Positions 10,101-16,172 of a stretch of 20,881 nucleotides of DNA are shown piece by piece; position 1 is the stretch's first letter; every line of letters starts with the position of its first letter. The stretch is from an uncultured Eubacteriales bacterium (GTDB taxonomy: Bacteria > Bacillota > Clostridia > Oscillospirales > CAG-272): assembly GCA_905210485.1 (NCBI GenBank), contig CAJLXA010000032.1, positions 1 to 20,881 on the forward strand, given 5' to 3'. Position numbers and translations under genes: made by a program. The notes beneath the pieces are model-generated. The model saw nothing but the letters and a program-made list of their open reading frames with translations. It did no database searches and was not told the DNA's origin.

Positions 10101-10324
10101 GTCAGCGAAGAGAGCGGACAGGCAATGTCGCTTTCTTTCAGCGTTGTGGTTTCGGTTTCGTGATAAATGCCCTCGGAAACAGCGATACGGACATGAGTTT
10201 CCGTATCGACGGCAAGCAGTTTCCTTGCCGCTTCCATCGCGCCGTGCAGTGTACGGTAAGGGTGCTGACCTCCCTTTTCGTCCGAGCCTTTTTTCGCGTT
10301 CAGGGTGATGATGCGTTCTTTCAT
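7193..10324 (-). CDS. Large two-module right-handed parallel beta-helix protein (GH141-like), paralog 1
   Basis: This 1043-residue protein is collinear with its downstream paralog from end to end and closely similar in module 1. Landmarks: FYCNGKRVRLA (127-137), NSFYYDRKNGLIYYYP (251-266), SCYSAISVGWSW (439-450), KDGGAVYTLGGNAW (481-494) and IYHDQGSSNWHDYDN (525-539). A second, divergent beta-helix unit begins near residue 632 with IHVDAKKGSNRRSG and contains FLHGSGASHWHTR (941-953), lacking the acidic residues of module 1. No signal peptide is seen at MKERIITLNAKKG, so it should be cytosolic unless exported by another route. The start is the ATG at 10324 because GGAGG lies four bases upstream; an open frame extending to 10489 would run through the promoter and is rejected. 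It is the first gene of the five-gene operon. Enzyme activity on a glycan is inferred from fold and motif layout only. Confidence 0.86.
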   Translation of the reverse strand: MKERIITLNAKKGSDEKGGQHPYRTLHGAMEAARKLLAVDTETHVRIAVSEGIYHETETTTLKESDIACPLSSLTVSAAGGTRPLFTGTVEFPGSAFAKVDGKPYFVYHMKESERQPDGRFPAFRDFYCNGKRVRLAASAEPRYLLHTIPDEKNRNAEENRDNRLWLDPVMLEGIRTDPEADPATELWLDVEWETHCLHIAAVERKNRRNGQIAVVIPDDEWQCFIHAFVPSLMHRPYRLKNNLALLTTKNSFYYDRKNGLIYYYPENEYALSGAVCAYPVLEKIMDFDGVSHITLENLAFTGVTSNYITENGYITSQAGDIKRDHVGFLTDAAVHCRNCTDILIAGCDFDELGADALNFDRRTEDLTVRGCSFRNIGATAVRVGRPLLYWDDKENAAVNIVIENNRTVGTGLTYRSNVAVFIGRCTGAQICHNTLKDSCYSAISVGWSWETATWPFGEKKNLSDIEIAYNYIDNFMYGMKDGGAVYTLGGNAWAEHRTFFNSIHHNYMVVGETCGDAAEGYRVIYHDQGSSNWHDYDNVILARPDLPPRTAFVIGGATNNLIERTYILNYPLPSPLSVESRTPGSVNVTEKDTFRDFSTDSALPGNVADIIRAAGCSFAMADVPAPKTHAHTMTIHVDAKKGSNRRSGLRADAPTASIARAVETLIDLLSSKTDVDVTILFAPGTYTVENAVVLDVRDYISENFRVTFAAKEKGSVLIESALRHPFTFTDMGRIAFVNLDFAGRNASVGSTIMTFDNVNDVAFTGCTFSRINAGALLFTGTTENVSVRNSVFSHIGGRALSFGKGAPHIPGNANRNIRIDNCLFDSIGYVIDDSPAVSLDVVFILTIRRCTFRALSYEAVRLGHGDNSVTHSGTSDYNVARARISENYIADYALSGGDAAIATVGGNCTPYRREPLNIIEENYIYTGGKTGGERGDFTVFLHGSGASHWHTRRNIIEIDKNHTTCEPLCRFLSEPHASYASWADENVVIGDKKNAVFCSPKEIKEKRDLHDKDTVFIPEDEIGDDLLARIRRAGADIAHPSK

Positions 10325-10409
10325 AAAACCTCCGATGCCGTCGCCGGTCTTCCTGTTTTCGCGCCGTCGCTTTGCTCGCGCGCGAAGCGACAGAATACGT
10401 TTGTTTATT

Positions 10410-10438
10410 ATTATACTGTTTTTAAAGAAAGAAGTCAA
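10410..10438 (-). promoter_or_regulatory. Sigma-A-type promoter of the beta-helix/envelope operon
   Basis: Read on the minus strand: TTGACT (10438-10433), a 17-base spacer, and a perfect TATAAT (10415-10410). The leader to the first ATG is about 80 bases and contains a 7-bp inverted repeat (10366-10372 with 10385-10391) that could form a hairpin in the 5' untranslated region. Confidence 0.8.
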
Positions 10439-10449
10439 CCGATCGGCGT

Positions 10450-10490
10450 AAAAAAGTTGCGTGACGGCATAAAAAGCCGGCGTGCGCAAC
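10450..10490 (-). terminator. Terminator-like hairpin (or operator) between the divergent promoters
   Basis: An imperfect inverted repeat spans 10456-10490: GTTGCG pairs with CGCAAC, then CGGC with GCCG around a short AT loop. On the minus strand it is followed by six T residues (10455-10450), the form of an intrinsic terminator. It abuts the -35 box of pfp at 10491 and lies 11 bases upstream of the -35 box of the opposite operon. It could insulate the operon from antisense transcription, or bind a regulator of both promoters. Confidence 0.4.
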
Positions 10491-10520
10491 TTGACAATGT
10501 CGATATTTGTGGTATATAAT
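10491..10520 (+). promoter_or_regulatory. Sigma-A-type promoter of pfp-trmB
   Basis: Perfect consensus boxes: TTGACA at 10491-10496 and TATAAT at 10515-10520 with an 18-base spacer. Transcription should begin near 10527, giving a leader of about 55 bases. The leader contains a small dyad (CGCGCA 10538-10543, TGCGCG 10551-10556). Confidence 0.88.
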
Positions 10521-10581
10521 AGAAAAGTATTTTAAAGCGCGCAACAGATATGCGCGGAACGAACGATAAGTGAGGAATGGT

Positions 10582-11817
10582 ATGACACCTTTGTACGGTA
10601 ATGCGGTCGTCGGACAATCCGGCGGACCGACCGCGGCCATAAACGCTACGCTGACGGGCGTGATCGACGGCGCGCGGGAAGCGCATGAAAAGGGCATTAT
10701 CGGTAAAATGTTCGGTATGAAAAACGGGATCGAAGGCCTGCTTCATGAGAACTTTGTCGACCTGTTTAAGGAAGTGCCGGATAAAGAAAGCCGCGCGCTC
10801 CTGAAAAGCACGCCGGCGGCGGCGCTCGGCTCCTGCCGCAGAAAATTACCGCAACCGGACGGTGACGATCTGTCCGTTTACGAAGAAATTCTCCGTATTC
10901 TGAAAAAATACGATATCCGGTATTTCTTCTATATCGGCGGAAACGATTCCATGGACACCGTCTCAAAGTTGTATGTTTACTGTAAGAACGCGGGATACGA
11001 TCTCCGCGTGATGGGTGTTCCGAAGACGATCGACAACGATCTTTGCGGTACCGACCACACGCCGGGTTTCGGTTCGGCGGCAAAATACATTGCCACAACG
11101 GTTTCCGAATTTCTCCGCGACTGCGCCGTTTATACGGTTCCCGCCGTAACGGTGGTGGAGATCATGGGACGGGACGCCGGCTGGCTTACGGCCGCCGCCT
11201 CTCTTGCCGGCGAAAACGGTCCCGATCTGATATATCTTCCCGAACGTCCGTTTTCCGACGAGGCGTTTATAAACGCGGTACGTAAAGCATTGGAGACTCA
11301 TCCGAATGTTGTTGTGGCGGTTTCGGAGGGCGTTCGTTACGCCGACGGAACCTATGTCGGCGCGGGCGCGCAGAGCGGCGTTGCCGATGTGTTCGGCCAT
11401 CAGTATCTCTCCGGAACGGGCAAGGCGCTGGAGCATCTTGTGAAAAACAGGATCGGCTGTAAAGTCCGTTCGGTGGAACTGAATATTTCCCAGCGCTGTG
11501 CGGCGCATATCACATCCGCGACCGATATACGCGAATCGGTGGCCGTCGGACGGAGCGCCGTACGCGCCGCCGTTGCCGGTGAGAGCGGAAAAATGATGTG
11601 CATGTTCCGTAAGAGCGGAGCAAAATACGGCGTTGAAAACCGCCCTGTCGATATTGCGACAATCGCCAACCGCGTCAAAACGGTTCCCGACAGTTTTATT
11701 ACGTCAAACGGCACGGGCATTACGCCGGCGGGCAAGGCCTATCTTATGCCTTTGATCATGGGCGAGGGAAAAGTATTCTACAAAAACGGTTTGCCCGCGC
11801 ACTTTATTCTGAAATGA
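10582..11817 (+). CDS. pfp: Pyrophosphate-dependent 6-phosphofructokinase
   Basis: This 411-residue cytosolic enzyme phosphorylates fructose 6-phosphate to fructose 1,6-bisphosphate in glycolysis. Phosphofructokinase motifs are GQSGGPTAAIN (11-21), YIGGNDSMDT (117-126), PKTIDNDL (147-154) and EIMGRDAGW (193-201). The Lys in PKTIDND, where ATP-using enzymes have Gly, and the Asn-Asp after the glycines, where they have Asp-Gly, indicate use of pyrophosphate as donor, making the step reversible. The start is the ATG at 10582, preceded by GAGGA; an in-frame GTG at 10570 lies upstream of that site and is unlikely. The gene follows a consensus promoter and is transcribed with trmB, which starts 10 bases after its stop. 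Donor preference is inferred from these residues and could be tested directly. Confidence 0.93.
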   Translation: MTPLYGNAVVGQSGGPTAAINATLTGVIDGAREAHEKGIIGKMFGMKNGIEGLLHENFVDLFKEVPDKESRALLKSTPAAALGSCRRKLPQPDGDDLSVYEEILRILKKYDIRYFFYIGGNDSMDTVSKLYVYCKNAGYDLRVMGVPKTIDNDLCGTDHTPGFGSAAKYIATTVSEFLRDCAVYTVPAVTVVEIMGRDAGWLTAAASLAGENGPDLIYLPERPFSDEAFINAVRKALETHPNVVVAVSEGVRYADGTYVGAGAQSGVADVFGHQYLSGTGKALEHLVKNRIGCKVRSVELNISQRCAAHITSATDIRESVAVGRSAVRAAVAGESGKMMCMFRKSGAKYGVENRPVDIATIANRVKTVPDSFITSNGTGITPAGKAYLMPLIMGEGKVFYKNGLPAHFILK

Positions 11818-11827
11818 GGACAAGCCT

Positions 11828-12511
11828 ATGCGCATGAGAAAGAAAAAACACGGTGCGGAGCGGCTCGCCGCCTGCGCCGCGCTTCTGAAAGAAAAACCGG
11901 ACGCACCGATCGCGTCGTCATATGAGGATTTCGGTCGCGAAGCTCGTCTTTGCGCGGAGATCGGGTGCGGAAAGGGCGGCTTTGCCTGCGGAATGGCGGA
12001 AAAATACCCGGACAGTTGTTTCTATGCCGTGGAAAAAATCGAAAATGTCATGGTAATCGCTGTCGAGAAGGCTATGCTTCGGCAGAACGAACGTCCGCAT
12101 GACAATCTGCGTTTTATTGTCGCGGACGCGACGGCATTGCCGGAATGGTTTATGCCCCATACGCTGGATGCCATATATCTGAATTTCAGCGATCCGTGGC
12201 CGAAAAAGGGTCATACCAAACGGCGCTTAACGCACAGAAATTTTCTCCTTATGTATTTTCGCCTCTTAAAAGAGGGCGGCGCTTTATATTTCAAGACCGA
12301 TAACCGGGGACTTTTTGATTTTACGCTGGAGGAACTCGATGCCATCGGCATAAAGCCTGATTATGTAACGTATGATTTACATAATTCCACATATAATGAC
12401 GGAAATGTCATGACGGAATACGAAGAAAACTTCTCGTCACAGGGCATGCCCATACACGCGCTCGGCGTGACGGTACCGCACGGTTTTACAACGACAGATG
12501 TCACCGCATAA
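11828..12511 (+). CDS. trmB: tRNA (guanine-N7-)-methyltransferase TrmB
   Basis: A 227-residue SAM-dependent methyltransferase that forms 7-methylguanosine at position 46 of the variable loop of tRNA. The SAM-binding motif AEIGCGKGGF is at residues 43-52. The family signatures NFSDPWPKKGHTKRRL (119-134) and TEYEENFSSQGMPI (196-209) follow. Length is normal for the family. The start at 11828 has GAGGA, overlapping the pfp stop codon, as ribosome site. It is the second gene of the pfp unit and is followed 26 bases later by a terminator. Confidence 0.96.
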   Translation: MRMRKKKHGAERLAACAALLKEKPDAPIASSYEDFGREARLCAEIGCGKGGFACGMAEKYPDSCFYAVEKIENVMVIAVEKAMLRQNERPHDNLRFIVADATALPEWFMPHTLDAIYLNFSDPWPKKGHTKRRLTHRNFLLMYFRLLKEGGALYFKTDNRGLFDFTLEELDAIGIKPDYVTYDLHNSTYNDGNVMTEYEENFSSQGMPIHALGVTVPHGFTTTDVTA

Positions 12512-12537
12512 GCGGCGGCACCGTACGGATACGCGAG

Positions 12538-12584
12538 GAACGGAGTCGACGGTCGGACAGCCGCCGATTCCGTTCTTTGATTTT
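12538..12584 (+). terminator. Intrinsic terminator after trmB
   Basis: A 15-bp stem (12538-12552 with 12561-12575) with one mismatch and one G-U pair and an 8-base loop, followed by TTTGATTTT. It ends the pfp-trmB unit, so the following gene should have its own promoter. Bases 12585-12692 hold a small hairpin (12627-12647) but no promoter I can defend. Confidence 0.72.
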
Positions 12585-12692
12585 CGGACGGGGGTATCGC
12601 CTGCGTGTGACTTGTATTTGTCTCTCCGGCAATCCGTTCGGTTGCCGCTGTGACAACGGATATGAAAAACGAGCGGAAAGGAGGAACGTCCG

Positions 12693-14066
12693 ATGCTTCA
12701 TCGCGGACACAGACAACGCGTCCGTAACCGTATTTTGCGATACGGTACCGACTCGCTTGCCGGTCATGAACGGCTGGAAGCACTTCTGTTTTATGCGATT
12801 CCGTACCGGGACACAAATCCGACGGCACACAGACTTTTCAACACATTCGGAACGCCGGACGCTATTTTTCCTGCCGGCGCGGAAAAACTGAAAGCCATAC
12901 CCGGCGTCGGAAGCGAGACCGCTGCGTTCCTTTCTCTTTGCGGGGAAATTGCCGACTTTGTGCGGAACGATTCGCGCACACGTCCCGTATATGACACGAA
13001 AGAAAAGATCGGCAGACTGTTCGTCCGTCATTTCCGCAATGTGAAAGAAGAAAAGGTTGCCGTGTTGCTTCTGAACAATCGCGCGGAGATGATCGCTTTG
13101 TCGGACGTTTATACGGGCAGCGTCAATTCCGCGCGCTTTCGTCCGGCCGAGGTTATCCGTTTTGCGTTGATGCGCAACGCCTCCTTCCTCGTTCTCGGAC
13201 ATAATCATCTGACCGACGTGGCTATTCCGTCTTCCGACGATCTTGATACAACGCGTTTTATGGAGGAATCCCTTTCCGCCGCCGGAATTCCGCTGATTGA
13301 CCACATACTGGTGGCGGGCAACCGTTATGTTTCGCTGAAAAGTCTCCGTACATTTTCCCATGATATAAAACCCGGATTGTTTAACGCTTCTTTTCCGTCC
13401 GAACCCGTTGCGGAAGCCGACGCGGGAAGCGACGAACGGGAAAAACATGAACGTTCGCTTATGACGGCGCTTCTCGCCTATGCCGGCAAACCGAAAAACG
13501 ACGGATCGACCGAGGATGTGTTCCGTTGCTTTCCCACGTTGTCGGACAGTCTGCGCAGTGAATGCCACGATCTTTTGGCCTGCACGGGAATTTCCGAATC
13601 GGCGGCGGTACTTCTTCGTCTTCTCGGTTCTCTGGTGTTTATGAAACCGTCGAAGATCGCGTCCGGGAAACGGCCGGTCACGATGGAAGACGCCGCGCGC
13701 TATGTACGGGAGTATGACGGCGGTTCCCGGCGGGAGACGGTCTATCTTCTGCTATTGGACGCGGACGATTGTCTTCTTGATATTGCGAAAGTCGGGGAAG
13801 GTGTGGCCAACAGCGCTGTCTTTCTGTCGCGGCGACTGCTGGAGGTGGCTGTATTCGGCGGAGCCGACCACGTTATCCTTGCGCATACGCATCCCGACGG
13901 AACAACGCAACCTTCCCGTGCGGATATTGAGGCGACGGTGACGATACGCGATGTTTTTATGCGGGCGGGTATTCCGTTGACCGAACATCTTGTAGTGACG
14001 GATAATGCATACCGGCCGATACTTTCGTATCTGGACGGAGATGACGGCAATACCGAAAATTCATAA
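12693..14066 (+). CDS. Tandem RadC/JAB-domain protein (two complete RadC units fused)
   Basis: This 457-residue protein is twice the usual RadC length (about 225). Unit 1 (about 27-225) has a helix-hairpin-helix, LKAIPGVGSETAAFL (66-80), and a JAMM zinc motif: His170, His172, Ser180, Asp183 in GHNHLTDVAIPSSDD. Unit 2 (about 256-448) repeats the layout: LLACTGISESAAVLL (294-308) and His398, His400, Ser408, Asp411 in AHTHPDGTTQPSRAD. Each unit also begins its JAMM domain with a suitably placed Glu (KEEKVAVLLL, RRETVYLLLL). RadC proteins are JAB1/MPN-fold putative metallohydrolases of uncertain role; the old link to DNA repair in E. coli was not upheld. AAAGGAGG eight bases before the ATG fixes the start. 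The gene appears monocistronic between two terminators. The first motif has Leu where the usual HNHP has Pro. Confidence 0.9.
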   Translation: MLHRGHRQRVRNRILRYGTDSLAGHERLEALLFYAIPYRDTNPTAHRLFNTFGTPDAIFPAGAEKLKAIPGVGSETAAFLSLCGEIADFVRNDSRTRPVYDTKEKIGRLFVRHFRNVKEEKVAVLLLNNRAEMIALSDVYTGSVNSARFRPAEVIRFALMRNASFLVLGHNHLTDVAIPSSDDLDTTRFMEESLSAAGIPLIDHILVAGNRYVSLKSLRTFSHDIKPGLFNASFPSEPVAEADAGSDEREKHERSLMTALLAYAGKPKNDGSTEDVFRCFPTLSDSLRSECHDLLACTGISESAAVLLRLLGSLVFMKPSKIASGKRPVTMEDAARYVREYDGGSRRETVYLLLLDADDCLLDIAKVGEGVANSAVFLSRRLLEVAVFGGADHVILAHTHPDGTTQPSRADIEATVTIRDVFMRAGIPLTEHLVVTDNAYRPILSYLDGDDGNTENS

Positions 14067-14072
14067 AGAGCA

Positions 14073-14112
14073 AAAGCGGGCGGTGAAGAAAATCTTCACC
14101 GCCCGCTTTTTT
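14073..14112 (+). terminator. Intrinsic terminator after the tandem RadC gene
   Basis: A perfect 16-bp stem (14073-14088 with 14094-14109) containing GCGGGCGGTGAAG, a 5-base loop, and a T6 run. It begins 7 bases after the stop codon. Confidence 0.93.
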
Positions 14113-14217
14113 GTTCGGCTTCCGGCATCTCATATTTCTTTTTTTCCGCGCATAAGATGTATTGATTTTACGCGGTCGGAATACCGGTTCCGTTCGTGCT
14201 GACGAGGGGAGAAGAAG

Positions 14218-14436
14218 ATGCTTCTTGCGGAATGTAAGAACGGTGCGCGCGGACGTGTTGCCGGATTTTTCGGGAAAGAACATACGACGGCATTTTACGA
14301 GTCGCGGGGCATTACCGCCGGAACGGGGTTCACCGTTGTCAAAAAATACGGCAGTTATTTTGTCGTTCGTTTCGGCGATGTGGTATTCGGTATGGATGTC
14401 AGAACCGCTATGGAAATCCGGGTGATAAGAGAATGA
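14218..14436 (+). CDS. feoA: Ferrous iron transport protein A, FeoA
   Basis: A 72-residue SH3-like FeoA protein, the small cytosolic partner of the FeoB iron transporter. The family pattern is visible: GARGRVAGF near the start, ESRGITAGTGFTVV (28-41), then GDVVFGMDVRTAMEIRV (53-69), which matches the usual ending where a conserved Ala precedes I-x-V. An AGGGGAGAAG ribosome site precedes the ATG. The stop codon overlaps the feoB start as ATGA, so the two are translationally coupled. The 105 bases upstream contain no clear promoter or Fur-type box that I could identify. Confidence 0.92.
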   Translation: MLLAECKNGARGRVAGFFGKEHTTAFYESRGITAGTGFTVVKKYGSYFVVRFGDVVFGMDVRTAMEIRVIRE

Positions 14437-16172
14437 AGAAAATACTGCTTGTCGGCAATCCCAATGTCGGAAAAACGACATTATACAACCGCCTGACCGG
14501 TCTGTCGCAAAAAGTGGGGAACCGGCCGGGCGTCACCGTTACCGAGACCTGCGGCCGTGTGCAGGGGCGCAAAGAAGAAACCTTGTTGTGCGACCTGCCG
14601 GGTATCTATTCGCTTACGCCGCAAAGCGAAGATGAAAAAAATGCGGTTGCGGCGCTGTTGGGGAATTTTGACGCGGTTTATTGCGTAATCGACGCCACGT
14701 GTCTTGCGCGCGGCCTTTTTCTTCTTTGCGAACTTTCCCGCCGTCGCCTGCCGATTGCCGTGATATTGACGATGACCGATGAAGCGGCACATCGCGGAAT
14801 ACGCATCGATTATGCCCGTCTGTCTTCTCTGACCGGTATGCCCGTCTATCCCGTGTCCGCACCGAAAAACGAAGGTTTCGATGCTTTGCGTGAGGCGCCG
14901 CTTCCGCCGCTGTCGCATCCTTTGACGCTGACGGCGCGGAATCTTGCCGACGCGGTTTCGCACAGACGGCTCCACGAACGCTCGATGTCCGACAGAATCG
15001 ACCGCGTGCTGACAGACAGACGGTTCGGCGTTCCGTTTTTTCTTCTGGTGATGGCAACGGTTTTTTACACAGTGTTCGGATTGCCGGGAGAAACTTTGAC
15101 ACGGCTTTTCCGCGGCTTTCTTTTCGGCCCTTTGTATCATGGGACGGAAACGCTTTTCCTGAAACTGTCGCTCGCGCCGCCTCTTCGTGCGTTTCTTCTG
15201 GAGGGCGTTTTCGGCGGCGTAGGCAGCGTGGTGGCTTTTTTACCGCAGATCGCTTTGCTTTTTCTGCTGCTGACGCTTCTGGAAGACAGCGGGTACATGG
15301 CGCGTATCGCGTTTCTTATGCAACCGTATACGTCGCGCATCGGTCTTGACGGGCGCGCCGCTATTTCCTTTTTGCTCGGTTTCGGCTGTACGATCCCGGC
15401 CATTATGTCCGCCGGAATTCTTCCCGACGCACGGCAAAGAAAACGTGCGGTATTGCTTTTGCCGTTCATATCCTGCTCGGCACGGGTAACGGTGTACGGC
15501 GTGTTTCTGTCCGCATTTTTCCCGCGGTACGGCTGGCTCATCTGCTTTTTTCTGTACGGCCTCGGATTTCTTGCCGTCTCGCTGACCGCCATTCTTCTGC
15601 GTGCCGCTTTTCCGTCCGGAGAGAAACCGTTTTGCATCGAATTCCCACCCTATCGCCGTCCGGCAATACGGACGCTTTCCTATACGGTTCTGCGCCGTGT
15701 GGGGGAATTTCTCTTGCGTGCCGGGAGCGTGATATTTCTTGTTTCGACGCTTCTTTGGTTGTGCGGCAATTTGACGCCGACAGGACGGCTGTGCCTTTTG
15801 CCGAATGAGAGTATTCTGTACCGTATCGGCAGGTTCCTTTCACCGTTTTTTGCCCCCCTCGGATTCGGATTCCCGGAGGCCGCGGCCGCGCTTTTATCGG
15901 GACTCGGCGCGAAAGAATCCATACTGTCGACATTCGGCATCATGATGGGGAGCGGTCTCCCGGCCGAAGTGTTGCCGCAATTGTTCGGAAAGGCATCGGC
16001 GCTGTCCTTTCTGACATTCGTTTCGCTTTATGTGCCGTGTGTCGCCACGCTTACGGCCATGCGGCGGGAAATACCGCAAAAGAGAAGCGTTATACTATTT
16101 CTTTTCTACAGTATCGCCGTCGCTTACGTCTTTTCGTTCCTTGTGTACCGCGCGGCTCTTCTCTTTACATAA
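14433..16172 (+). CDS. feoB: Ferrous iron transporter FeoB (short form, atypical G4 motif)
   Basis: FeoB imports Fe(II) across the cytoplasmic membrane using an N-terminal GTPase domain. The G1 motif GNPNVGKT (8-15), the G2 region RPGVTVTE (31-38) and G3 DLPG (54-57) are intact. At the G4 position, where NxxD gives guanine specificity, the protein reads TMTD (113-116). The G-domain ends near 155 and the first membrane helix begins near 200, so the helical GDI/spacer region is much reduced. Both gate regions remain: GFGCTIPAIMS (316-326) with PFISCSARVTVYG (344-356), and GLGAKESILSTF (490-501) with SLYVPCVATLTAMRRE (531-546). At 579 residues it is shorter than the common 650-770 but has a normal C-terminal helix, so it does not look truncated. 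It overlaps feoA by 4 bases and, at its end, the opposing protease gene by 78. Confidence 0.93.
   Translation: MKKILLVGNPNVGKTTLYNRLTGLSQKVGNRPGVTVTETCGRVQGRKEETLLCDLPGIYSLTPQSEDEKNAVAALLGNFDAVYCVIDATCLARGLFLLCELSRRRLPIAVILTMTDEAAHRGIRIDYARLSSLTGMPVYPVSAPKNEGFDALREAPLPPLSHPLTLTARNLADAVSHRRLHERSMSDRIDRVLTDRRFGVPFFLLVMATVFYTVFGLPGETLTRLFRGFLFGPLYHGTETLFLKLSLAPPLRAFLLEGVFGGVGSVVAFLPQIALLFLLLTLLEDSGYMARIAFLMQPYTSRIGLDGRAAISFLLGFGCTIPAIMSAGILPDARQRKRAVLLLPFISCSARVTVYGVFLSAFFPRYGWLICFFLYGLGFLAVSLTAILLRAAFPSGEKPFCIEFPPYRRPAIRTLSYTVLRRVGEFLLRAGSVIFLVSTLLWLCGNLTPTGRLCLLPNESILYRIGRFLSPFFAPLGFGFPEAAAALLSGLGAKESILSTFGIMMGSGLPAEVLPQLFGKASALSFLTFVSLYVPCVATLTAMRREIPQKRSVILFLFYSIAVAYVFSFLVYRAALLFT

Noticed and set aside
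10325..10489. 55-codon N-terminal extension of the first beta-helix protein
   Set aside because: It would cross the operon promoter and leader, is rich in Arg and unlike the paralog, and a ribosome site marks the ATG at 10324.
4274..10519. Long open frames on the plus strand opposite the two beta-helix genes (up to about 590 codons)
   Set aside because: They are antisense shadows: both paralogs show them because their coding sequence is similar, there are no ribosome sites, the translations have no recognisable fold, and the minus-strand frames have clear motifs.
12501..13568. 355-codon minus-strand frame opposite the tandem RadC gene
   Set aside because: Arg- and Gly-rich shadow; the plus-strand frame contains two intact JAMM motifs.
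12693..14066. RadC as a mark of a mobile or defence island
   Set aside because: RadC-like genes can lie near mobile elements, but here both neighbours are housekeeping genes and no integrase, transposase or repeat is seen.
14113..14217. Fur-type box or promoter upstream of feoA
   Set aside because: I examined the region for a GATAAT-type dyad and for -35/-10 pairs and found none with acceptable match and spacing.
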